Positions 31,761 to 40,466 of a DNA stretch of 64,000 bases are shown here, piece by piece. The DNA is taken from NCBI GenBank assembly GCA_007692755.1, contig REBL01000078.1, forward strand, positions 1 through 64,000, read 5' to 3'. Source of the DNA: Nodularia sp. (in: cyanobacteria) (lineage in GTDB: Bacteria; Cyanobacteriota; Cyanobacteriia; Cyanobacteriales; Nostocaceae). How positions within the stretch are numbered: the stretch's first letter is position 1; the number at the start of each line of letters is the position of its first letter. A program made the translations under genes and the position numbers. The notes under the pieces were generated by a model. The model was not told where the DNA came from, searched no databases, and saw nothing but the letters and a program-made list of their open reading frames with translations.

Positions 31761-33083
31761 ATGGTCATAGCCTTAAAGAATATCATTAAATATCAAGAAA
31801 TATTCATACCAGGGAAAAGAAATCCTATCGTTGTATTGCAGAATCTTCTACAAGCTGGGATGTTTTCCCAATATATGATGTATGCAGGCGAAAATGAGGT
31901 ACGAATCGCTGGTAATGAATTAGCCAAGATATCAGTTAGTCAAGATGCGATATCAATGAAATATGTCAATGAAATATACTCTGAGTTAGTTACTGATCCC
32001 TTCAAACAAGTAGACAAATTACTAAGTTATTTACCAATTAGAAATTGGACAGCCTATGGCTATATTGGCTTTGATATAGTTCGCTTCTACTCTTCATACT
32101 CCAAAGCAATTCAACAACCATTGTTATATTTCTTCATTCCAGAAACTGAGTTGCGTTTAACAGAGGAGGGAATTTATCTTAGAAGTATCAAATCATTAGA
32201 CCGTATCCAAAAAGTATTATCTATTGATAGTCAACTACCAAATTATTTACCAGTTTCTATAGAGGTTAATGATGCAGACCGAGAAATATATCAGAATCGT
32301 ATTGCAACTTTAATTAAGGCAATTCAAAAATCTGAGTTGAATAAAGCCATTATTGCTCGTTCTCTAAAAATAACTGGTGATTTAGACGTGTTAGGTACTT
32401 ATGTCGTCGGTAGCCAAATTAATAATTCAGCACGTTCTTATTGTTTGAATATTAAGAATGTGCAAGCAGTTGGATTTAGTCCGGAAATTCTCATGCAAAT
32501 ATGTACAGATGGGTCAGTTGTAACTAATCCTTTAGCTGGAACTAGACCCCGTGGTGAGAATCCAGAACAAGATTTACGCCTGAATGATGAACTATTCACA
32601 GATGCTAAAGAGGTTAAAGAACACTCTTTATCTGTTTGGTTAGCACAAACAGAGATGGCCTCACTTTGTTTACCTGGAAGCATTCAGGTGTTTAATTTTA
32701 TGGAAGTCAAGAAGTACCGATGTGTACAGCACTTATCATCTCGTGTGAGCGGTCAGATTAAGCCAGGGAAAACCTTGTGGGATGCTTTAAAAGTATTGTT
32801 TCCAGGGATTACTGTTTCTGGGATTGATAAAGAAAAAGCCTTGGAATGGATTGAGCGTCTTGAAGATGAACCAAGAGGAATTTATGCCGGTGCTATTGGT
32901 TGGGTAGATAGCAATGGTACCGCAGACTTAGCGATCGCTATTCGCTCAGTTTATCAATATGATACCAATATATACTTAAATGCTGGAGCCGGTATAGTTG
33001 CAGAATCAGTTCCGGAAAAAGAGTATATGGAGTCGGTTAACAAAATGAACACTATGTTAACCAATCTAGTTTTGAAGTACTGA
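31761..33083 (+). CDS. Salicylate synthase (MbtI/Irp9-like)
   Basis: This 440-residue chorismate-binding enzyme converts chorismate to salicylate through isochorismate. Family motifs are clear: LNKAIIARSL, VTNPLAGTRPRG, KEVKEHSLSVWLAQ, VQHLSSRVSG, GIYAGAIGW, AIAIRSV and the C-terminal AGAGIVAESVPEKEY with NKMNTM. The KEVKEHxLSV and VQHL.SRV.G motifs favour salicylate synthases over plain isochorismate synthases or anthranilate synthases. It supplies the aromatic starter of the product. Confidence 0.85.
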   Translation: MVIALKNIIKYQEIFIPGKRNPIVVLQNLLQAGMFSQYMMYAGENEVRIAGNELAKISVSQDAISMKYVNEIYSELVTDPFKQVDKLLSYLPIRNWTAYGYIGFDIVRFYSSYSKAIQQPLLYFFIPETELRLTEEGIYLRSIKSLDRIQKVLSIDSQLPNYLPVSIEVNDADREIYQNRIATLIKAIQKSELNKAIIARSLKITGDLDVLGTYVVGSQINNSARSYCLNIKNVQAVGFSPEILMQICTDGSVVTNPLAGTRPRGENPEQDLRLNDELFTDAKEVKEHSLSVWLAQTEMASLCLPGSIQVFNFMEVKKYRCVQHLSSRVSGQIKPGKTLWDALKVLFPGITVSGIDKEKALEWIERLEDEPRGIYAGAIGWVDSNGTADLAIAIRSVYQYDTNIYLNAGAGIVAESVPEKEYMESVNKMNTMLTNLVLKY

Positions 33084-33107
33084 ATCGATTTGAGTTGAGG
33101 AATTTAT

Positions 33108-33497
33108 ATGTTTAAACATGAAATTACTATCGTTGTCAATAGCCATATCCAACAACTGATAGAACCAACTAACAAAAAGTGGGAAAATCAATACTTGACT
33201 GCTAATGAGTGGCGGATGTCTGAACTTAGTGGTAACTATATTCAGTACATCGCAGGTAGGTTTGCAGCCAAGAAAGCAGCACGCAAGATTTTAGGTATAA
33301 AATCTTGCTCGCCTAGTCACTGGTTAGATATAGAAATCCTACGGCTGTCAACAGGTCAACCAATAGTATTGCTGTCTGGTAAATGTCAGCAAATTGCAGT
33401 AGATATGGGGTTAAAAAACTGGCTAGTAAGTATAAGTCATGTCCAAACCTACGCAGTAGCATCTGCGATCGCACACACAGGCTATGGAACTTGTTGA
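33108..33497 (+). CDS. Second, shorter AcpS-like phosphopantetheinyl transferase
   Basis: This 129-residue protein has AGRFAAKKAARKILG, DIEILRLSTGQPIV and LKNWLVSISHVQTYAVASAIA, the middle and end motifs of holo-ACP synthases. The N-terminal GIDIxx motif is replaced by EITIVVNSHI, lacking the metal-binding Asp. It could be specialised for one carrier type, an inactive partner of the first enzyme, or a decayed duplicate. AGGA precedes the ATG. Confidence 0.65.
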   Translation: MFKHEITIVVNSHIQQLIEPTNKKWENQYLTANEWRMSELSGNYIQYIAGRFAAKKAARKILGIKSCSPSHWLDIEILRLSTGQPIVLLSGKCQQIAVDMGLKNWLVSISHVQTYAVASAIAHTGYGTC

Positions 33498-33640
33498 CAA
33501 TAACTCATAGCAATTTGTCATTAAAAAATTTAGATGTCATCTAGGTTTCTGGATTTATCTCTGTTGCTTGATTTTAGAGAATTTAGTATTACGGTATTTT
33601 TTCTGAGTTCCATTGCACAAAAATTAGCTTGTTTTTTTTC

Positions 33641-35167
33641 ATGAATCTTCCAGTTGGTATTCGCTCACTTGCAGTTAGCTTTCCCAGTAATATACGTACA
33701 AACGAGTACTGGCAAAACAAGTACCCCGACTTATTTGCCCAGGTTAAAACTAGAATAGCAAGAGTCCCTGCATCTGCTAACGTCTCCATTGAGACTAATG
33801 GAGTTGACATTTGGTCAATGGAAGTAAAACCATATTTATCAGACCCTTTCCGGGGGAACGTTGAACGGCGGGTAGTTGGACGAGAAGAGTCATCGCTGAC
33901 ATTAGAATACCGCGCCGCTAAAGATGCTCTCGCCGCAGCAAACCTCTGTACTGATGAAGTCGAACTGATAATTGTCGCTTCGCTCTTCCCCGAATACATC
34001 GGGATTGGCAATGCAGCTTACCTAGCCCAAAAATTACAACTACGTTGTCCTGCATGGAATTTAGAATCAACTTGCTCCAGTGCCTTGATAGCTCTACAGA
34101 ATGCCCATGCACTCATACAAACAGGAGCATACAGTAACGTCTTGGTAGTGGTTTCTCACATTGGATCTCACACTGTTAACGAAAAAGAAAGCCTTTCATT
34201 GTCAATGGGTGACGGTGCTGGAGCTTTTTTAGTCAGTGTACTTCAACCAAATCAGGGAATTCTCGGCAGTAAAATAATTGAAACTAGGGTAACTTGTGGT
34301 GCTTATTTATACGAAATAACGACAAATGCTGATAACCAGCCACAAATCTGCACTCGAACAGGTGACAAGGCAAGTATGCTCGCCGAAACAGCTGTAGATT
34401 TTGTGCGTACTTGCTGCCAAGGTGCTATTGCTAATGCAGGTGTCACCCTGGAGGAAATAGACTTTTTTGCTTTTAATACACCTACGGCCTGGTATGCTAG
34501 CCTCTGTACACGGGCATTAGGTATTGACCCACAGCGCACAATTAATCTTTACCCTTGTTATGCAAACATAGGGCCAGTTCTTCCTATAGCCAATTTGTAC
34601 CACGCTGCACAAACAGGCAAAATTCGTGAACATGACTTAGTTCTCGTTTATACAAATGGTGCCGCAGCTACAGCCGCAGCTACTGTAATGCGCTGGGGTG
34701 ATGTGGCGCTAGGACTACCTCCTGCTCCTCCCATCAGCACCACTCAGCAACAAGAAAGCCACTATTCATTACCAGTAACAGGCTCTATCTCAGCAAAAGA
34801 AGGTTACACAACTAATCACTATCATCTCTCCAGAGAAAAATTCTGGGAAACTTTACCTAATCAGCGTCAGCAAATACTAGAAACTTATCTGATTGACATA
34901 CTCAGTGATTTACTCAAACGACCCATCATGCAACTCAACACTCAAGAATCCTTTGTTTACTTAGTTGATTCATTAATTGCTTTGGAGCTAAAAAACAGAA
35001 TTGAGATTGATTTACAGCTACAAGTATCAATTGCTCAATTTTTTCAATCCAGTAATATAACACAAATAGCTCAATTTTTGCTGGAAAAATTAGCATTATT
35101 AGAACTAAATTCAACAGAATCTTTATCTCTAGAAAAACAAGACGATATAGAAGAAATTATCCTATAA
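33641..35167 (+). CDS. KAS III-like protein with C-terminal carrier domain
   Basis: A FabH-like thiolase-fold part (about 1-370) keeps the active cysteine in LESTCSSALIAL (Cys145 from this start) and an Asn in YANIGPVLP. The usual HQAN histidine is replaced: the segment reads FFAFNTPTAW, with Asn where His is expected. A linker precedes a carrier domain whose Ser444 lies in YLVDSLIALEL. Fusion of a KAS III-like enzyme with its own carrier protein is unusual. Loss of the His suggests acyl transfer rather than decarboxylative condensation, perhaps moving the starter between carriers. Confidence 0.7.
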   Translation: MNLPVGIRSLAVSFPSNIRTNEYWQNKYPDLFAQVKTRIARVPASANVSIETNGVDIWSMEVKPYLSDPFRGNVERRVVGREESSLTLEYRAAKDALAAANLCTDEVELIIVASLFPEYIGIGNAAYLAQKLQLRCPAWNLESTCSSALIALQNAHALIQTGAYSNVLVVVSHIGSHTVNEKESLSLSMGDGAGAFLVSVLQPNQGILGSKIIETRVTCGAYLYEITTNADNQPQICTRTGDKASMLAETAVDFVRTCCQGAIANAGVTLEEIDFFAFNTPTAWYASLCTRALGIDPQRTINLYPCYANIGPVLPIANLYHAAQTGKIREHDLVLVYTNGAAATAAATVMRWGDVALGLPPAPPISTTQQQESHYSLPVTGSISAKEGYTTNHYHLSREKFWETLPNQRQQILETYLIDILSDLLKRPIMQLNTQESFVYLVDSLIALELKNRIEIDLQLQVSIAQFFQSSNITQIAQFLLEKLALLELNSTESLSLEKQDDIEEIIL

Positions 35168-35251
35168 TCCTGTTTTTTAGTATGGCTGATTGGTGAGAAT
35201 TTGATTCTATAGACACAAATATAAAATAACATCCCAAATCCCAAAACCTTA

Positions 35252-36925
35252 ATGATCATACAAGACTCTTCTCAAGAATTTGACGTAATTATACTAGGCT
35301 CTGGAATCAGTGGCTCAATATTAGCAACCATTTTAGCTAAACATCAAGCTCGAGTTTTAATGCTTGATAAAAGCACTCATCCTAGATTTGCAATTGGCGA
35401 AGCAATGACTTCTCATACAGAGTCACTGCTGTCAGTTCTTAGTCATCAATATTCAATTCCCGAACTTGATTATCTCAGTTCATTTCCTAAAATTAACCAA
35501 AATATCACTACATCTTGTGGATATAAACGAGCTTTTGGTTTTTTGTACCATCACGAAAATCAAGAACAGTCAGCCCAAGAAAGGATTCTTTGGGGAGTGA
35601 CCCAGAGTAGCCATTTATTTCGTCAAGATATAGATAACTACTTTGCTAATGTAGCAATTAAATACGGAGCAAACTTATTATCTCAAACTATTATTGATAC
35701 AATCAATATCTATCAAGAAGGCGTTGAAGTTACAATTAAAACTGGTGAAAAATACACTGCTAATTATTTAGTGGATGCTAGTGGCTATAAATCAATGCTT
35801 GCCGAGAAATTTCAACTCCGAAAAAATCCCACTCGCTGCACATGCCATTCTAGAAGTATTTTTACTCACATGGTTGGTGTTAAAAATATAGATGATTGTT
35901 TGTCAGGTATCAGTAATCAAGAAAATATTCTACCTTGGTATCAAGGAACTGTTCATCATGTCTTCGATGGAGGGTGGATGTGGGTAATTCCCTTCAATAA
36001 TCATGAAAATTCTACCAATCCTATCTGTAGTGTCGGACTTAATCTTGATATAAGACGCTTTCCCAAAAATGGTAAATCCCCTGAACAAGAATTCCAAGAT
36101 TTAATTGCCAAATTTCCTAGTGTTGCTACTCAGTTTGAAGACGCGCAACTCGTGCGTGATTGGGTCTCAACAGGTCGGATGCAATATTCATCTCATTCAT
36201 GTACGGGAGAAAGATTTTACATCCTTCCTCATGCTACGGGATTCATTGATCCAATTTTTTCTGTGGGATTAATACAAACTTTCACTACTATTAGTCCATT
36301 AGCTGCTTTAATTCTCAAAGCAATTGCTAACAATGACTTTTCTAGTCAACAATTTACGGCACTGGCAAAGCTGCAACAAAAGATATTTGATTATTATGAT
36401 CATATCGCTCATCATACATATATAGCTTTCAGTAATTTTCATCTGATGAATATCTGGCTACGGGTGTGGTTACTGCAACATACAATGAGTGTAGCAAAAA
36501 TCATTTGGTCACAATTGTTAGGATTTTTGATAGTAGATAAGGATGGATATCAAGAAAAAAATATTTTACAATTTGCTGAAATTGATTACTTAAATGATAT
36601 AAATCCCATGACTGAAGGATGGGGTAACAGCTATGTATACAAGGCGATGGCAGAAATTGCCAAAGTCGAGCAAGGCTTAATTTCTGCCGATGCAGCCGCA
36701 GCGAATATTCAATCATTAGTTAATTCTACTAATTGGTTATTTAGGTCTTGTGGACTGGTAAACCCTGATAATCGCTTTATGGATGTTTTTGACTCACCAC
36801 GATATAACTTTAGCTTTCTAGCTTATGCGTTTTGGGTCAAATTATTTTTAAAAAAAGAGGACAGACCATTTGATTTTAAATTCAAAAATTTTATCGATGC
36901 AGTACGTCTGGGTATTAAAGTATAG
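35252..36925 (+). CDS. Flavin-dependent halogenase
   Basis: This 557-residue protein has the FAD-binding GSGISG (16-21) and the halogenase signature WMWVIP (242-247), matching GWxWxIP. A candidate catalytic lysine is Lys80 in SSFPKINQN. The N-terminal layout is that of halogenases acting on carrier-bound or free phenols and pyrroles. With a salicylate starter in the cluster the likely substrate is the phenol ring. A tail beyond residue 400 is longer than in tryptophan halogenases. Its position between the starter genes and first NRPS supports early halogenation. Confidence 0.75.
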   Translation: MIIQDSSQEFDVIILGSGISGSILATILAKHQARVLMLDKSTHPRFAIGEAMTSHTESLLSVLSHQYSIPELDYLSSFPKINQNITTSCGYKRAFGFLYHHENQEQSAQERILWGVTQSSHLFRQDIDNYFANVAIKYGANLLSQTIIDTINIYQEGVEVTIKTGEKYTANYLVDASGYKSMLAEKFQLRKNPTRCTCHSRSIFTHMVGVKNIDDCLSGISNQENILPWYQGTVHHVFDGGWMWVIPFNNHENSTNPICSVGLNLDIRRFPKNGKSPEQEFQDLIAKFPSVATQFEDAQLVRDWVSTGRMQYSSHSCTGERFYILPHATGFIDPIFSVGLIQTFTTISPLAALILKAIANNDFSSQQFTALAKLQQKIFDYYDHIAHHTYIAFSNFHLMNIWLRVWLLQHTMSVAKIIWSQLLGFLIVDKDGYQEKNILQFAEIDYLNDINPMTEGWGNSYVYKAMAEIAKVEQGLISADAAAANIQSLVNSTNWLFRSCGLVNPDNRFMDVFDSPRYNFSFLAYAFWVKLFLKKEDRPFDFKFKNFIDAVRLGIKV

Positions 36926-36943
36926 GCAGCAGGAAAATTGATT

Positions 36944-39900
36944 ATGAATTTGCACGAACTGCTAGTAAAACTGTCTGAGTGTGGTGTAAAACTATGTGTA
37001 GACAAAAATAATTCTCAACAATTACACATCCGTGCTGCCAAGGGAACTTTAACACCAGAACTACAGAAATCTCTGGCTGAACATAAAGCACAAATTCTAT
37101 TGTTGCTGCGCGAACTCGATACAGGTATAAAATTAGCTGAATTGCCAACCATCACTCCCTGTCTTCAAGAACGTCACCAACCGTTCCCTTTGACAGATAT
37201 GCAACATGCCTTTTGGGTGGGACGTAGTGGAGTATTAGAACTTGGTAATTTATCTAATCATGGTTATTACGAAATTGAAGGGTATGACCTAAATTTAGAA
37301 CGATTGAACTGGGGACTACAACAATTAATTGAACGCCATGAGATGCTGCGGGCAATAGTTCTGCCAGAAGGTCAGCAGCAGATTTTGGACAGGGTTCCTC
37401 TCTATCAAATGCCGATTGTGGATCTCAGAGCCAAAAATGAAGAAATAGTTAACCAAGAACTAGCAACCATACGCGACCGCCTTTCCCATCAAGTCTTACC
37501 AGCCCATCAGTGGCCTTTGTTTGAATTTAGTGCCACCCTTTTAGATCAAAAGCGTGTCCGATTGCATGTGAGCTATGATTTGTTAGTTTTTGATGCTTGG
37601 AGTCTGTTTCGTTTATTTGAAGAGTGGTTTCAACTGTACCAAAATCCTGGTGTGGCATTACCTCCTTTAGAACTGTCTTTCCGCGATTATGTCTTGGCAG
37701 AACAACGCCTACAACAGACATCAATATATCAGCGATCGCAAGATTATTGGTACAGTCGTTTAGATCACTTACCTCCACCCCCAGACTTACCCTTAGCGAA
37801 AAACCCCCAAGAACTCAAACAGCCCCGATGCCAGCGTTATCAAAGTCATCTGCATCCAGATGATTGGCAAAAATTACAACAAAAAGCAGCTCACATTGGT
37901 TTAACTGCCTCTGGGGTTTTATTGGCGGCTTTTGCCGAAATATTAACTCTTTGGAGCAAACATTCCCAATTTACCTTGAATATTGCCTTATTTAATCGCC
38001 TGCCTCTCCATCCCCAAATCCAGGATATTTTAGGAGATTTTACTTCTGCAACTTTATTAGCAATCGATAATTCGCCACCAGACACTTTTACTAACCGCGC
38101 CCTCCGCCTCCAGCAACAACTGTGGCAAGATTTAGAACACCGCTACTTTAGTGGAGTGAAAGTCACACGGGAATTGGCTCGTCAGCAAGGTACATATCCT
38201 ATAGCCATGCCAATTGTCTTCACCAGCACCCTGGGCTTAAGTAAACTTAGTCAGGAAACCTTAACTTTCAGTCATTTTGGCGAATTAGTCTATGGCATCA
38301 GCCAAGCATCCCAAGTATGGATAGATGTTCAAGTTTGGGAAGAAAAAGGGGTATTAACTTTTAATTGGGATGTAGTCGAAGAACTGTTTCCTGCTGGTTT
38401 GATTGCAGATATGTTTGAAGCATATTGTCGCTTTCTCCAACAACTATTTACTACAGAAACGGCATGGGTGGAAACAACTCGACAATTGATTTCTCCCATT
38501 CAATTAGCGCAACGAGATGCCGTTAACGCTACAAACACCAATGTTGCAGACGAACTGCTGCACACTCTATTTACAACACAAATACCAATGCGAGCAGAGA
38601 AACCTGCCGTGATTGCACCCCAACGTACCCTCTCTTACCGAGAATTATCCCAACAAGCCAATCAATTAGGCCATCGACTGCGACGCTTGGGAGTTCAGCC
38701 TAATCAGCTAGTGGCGGTAGTCATGGAAAAGGGATGGGAGCAAATTATCGCCGTCCTGGGGATTTTAATATCTGGGTCTGCTTACGTTCCTATTGATCCT
38801 CAATTGCCGCGAGAGCGACGGGAATATTTATTAGAGAATAGCGAAACTCAAATAATTATCACCCAGTCTTGGCTACGGGAAGTATTAGACTTACCGACAA
38901 ATATCATCCAACTGTGTATTGAAGACCTAGCTAATGAACCTCAACAGCCGCTAGAACCAATTCAAACCTTAGATGACTTAGCCTACTTAATCTATACGTC
39001 TGGTTCTACAGGTTTTCCTAAAGGAGTCATGATTAATCATCGTGGCGTAGTCAATACTATTCTTGATATCAACCAGCGCTTTGGTGTAAATGCCACGGAT
39101 CGAGTATTGGCACTTTCATCCCTGAGCTTTGATTTGTCAGTTTATGACATTTTTGGCACTTTAGCTGCTGGGGGAACCATTGTTATCCCTCAAGCGGCTC
39201 GCGATCGCGAGCCAACTCACTGGGCAGAATTATGCCAGCAGCACCAAATCACCCTGTGGAACTCAGTACCCGCCCTGATGCAGATGATGGTAGATTATGC
39301 CATCAATCACCCTGAAGTCTTAGCGCATCTCCGACTGGTGCTGCTAAGTGGAGATTGGCTACCCCTTACCTTACCTACTCAAATTCAAACTTTCAGCCCA
39401 GATATTCAAGTCATTAGCTTAGGTGGTGCCACAGAAGCCTCTATCTGGTCGATTCTTTATCCTATAAATGCAGTTGATCCCACTTGGAAAAGTATTCCCT
39501 ATGGTTATCCGATGATTAACCAGCATTTTCATGTTCTTAATGCCACACTAGAACCTTGCCCTGTGTGGGTTCCCGGACAACTTTACATTGGCGGCGTGGG
39601 ACTGGCTCGTGGTTACTGGCGACAAGATGAAAAAACAGCAAGAAATTTTTTGACCCATCCTAGTACAGGTGAGAGATTGTACAGAACAGGGGATGTAGGT
39701 CGTTACCTGCCCGATGGCACGATTGAATTTTTAGGTCGAGAAGATTCCCAAGTCAAGATAGGTGGCTACCGAATTGAACTTGGTGAAATTGAAGCTGTAT
39801 TGGTGCAAAACCCTGCTGTGCGCGCGGCTGTAGTCACCGTCGTTGGGGAAGCACCGAGCGATCGCCGATTGATCGCTTATGTGGTTCTACACAACTCAAT

Positions 39901-40414
39901 TCCCGCTAACGAATTGTCCCATTTGATGCGTGAGCAATTACCAGAATATATGGTACCGTCTGTTTTCAGAATTCTGGATACTTTGCCCCTATCAGCCAAT
40001 GGTAAAGTAGACCGCCGCAGTCTGCCGCAACCTGAGAATTTACTGCTCAACGCGGAAGAGGATTATGTAGCTCCCCAAACTGATATCGAGCAAAGAATTG
40101 CCACTGTTTGGCAAGCAGTTTTGAACTTAGAAAATGTGGGAGTAAATCATAATTTTTTTGAAATTGGTGGCAACTCATTATTAATTGTAAAGATTTTCAA
40201 TAAACTCACAATAATTTTGCCAGATTATGTAGAATATATATCATTAGTGGATTTGTTTAAATATCCCACAATTCAGTCTTTAGCTAAATATTGCGATCAA
40301 GCTAAACAAAGCAATGTATCACAGCAGCAAACTGTGAAATTAAAAAAGCAACTACAAGATGGTAAGAGTCGTATCCAGCAAAGATTTCACAAATCAAGGG
40401 TGGCTAATTTATAA
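36944..40414 (+). CDS. NRPS 1: docking-Cy-A(Cys)-PCP
   Basis: Start ATG 36944 (a TTG lies six bases before). Domains: TubC-type docking (about 1-62), heterocyclisation Cy (about 70-500) with DLLVFDAWS replacing the condensation motif, adenylation (about 520-1030) with YTSGSTGFPKG and catalytic Lys in ANGKVDRRS, and carrier PCP with EIGGNSLLIVK (about 1075). A-domain selectivity residues read D-L-Y-N-L-S-L-I-W-K, the code for cysteine. It should condense and cyclise Cys with the salicyl starter into a hydroxyphenyl-thiazoline. Confidence 0.85.
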   Translation: MNLHELLVKLSECGVKLCVDKNNSQQLHIRAAKGTLTPELQKSLAEHKAQILLLLRELDTGIKLAELPTITPCLQERHQPFPLTDMQHAFWVGRSGVLELGNLSNHGYYEIEGYDLNLERLNWGLQQLIERHEMLRAIVLPEGQQQILDRVPLYQMPIVDLRAKNEEIVNQELATIRDRLSHQVLPAHQWPLFEFSATLLDQKRVRLHVSYDLLVFDAWSLFRLFEEWFQLYQNPGVALPPLELSFRDYVLAEQRLQQTSIYQRSQDYWYSRLDHLPPPPDLPLAKNPQELKQPRCQRYQSHLHPDDWQKLQQKAAHIGLTASGVLLAAFAEILTLWSKHSQFTLNIALFNRLPLHPQIQDILGDFTSATLLAIDNSPPDTFTNRALRLQQQLWQDLEHRYFSGVKVTRELARQQGTYPIAMPIVFTSTLGLSKLSQETLTFSHFGELVYGISQASQVWIDVQVWEEKGVLTFNWDVVEELFPAGLIADMFEAYCRFLQQLFTTETAWVETTRQLISPIQLAQRDAVNATNTNVADELLHTLFTTQIPMRAEKPAVIAPQRTLSYRELSQQANQLGHRLRRLGVQPNQLVAVVMEKGWEQIIAVLGILISGSAYVPIDPQLPRERREYLLENSETQIIITQSWLREVLDLPTNIIQLCIEDLANEPQQPLEPIQTLDDLAYLIYTSGSTGFPKGVMINHRGVVNTILDINQRFGVNATDRVLALSSLSFDLSVYDIFGTLAAGGTIVIPQAARDREPTHWAELCQQHQITLWNSVPALMQMMVDYAINHPEVLAHLRLVLLSGDWLPLTLPTQIQTFSPDIQVISLGGATEASIWSILYPINAVDPTWKSIPYGYPMINQHFHVLNATLEPCPVWVPGQLYIGGVGLARGYWRQDEKTARNFLTHPSTGERLYRTGDVGRYLPDGTIEFLGREDSQVKIGGYRIELGEIEAVLVQNPAVRAAVVTVVGEAPSDRRLIAYVVLHNSIPANELSHLMREQLPEYMVPSVFRILDTLPLSANGKVDRRSLPQPENLLLNAEEDYVAPQTDIEQRIATVWQAVLNLENVGVNHNFFEIGGNSLLIVKIFNKLTIILPDYVEYISLVDLFKYPTIQSLAKYCDQAKQSNVSQQQTVKLKKQLQDGKSRIQQRFHKSRVANL

Positions 40415-40466
40415 ATAGATTTAATTCTTTTTTAGGAAATTATCTAAAATATGCCCCAAATTTTAG

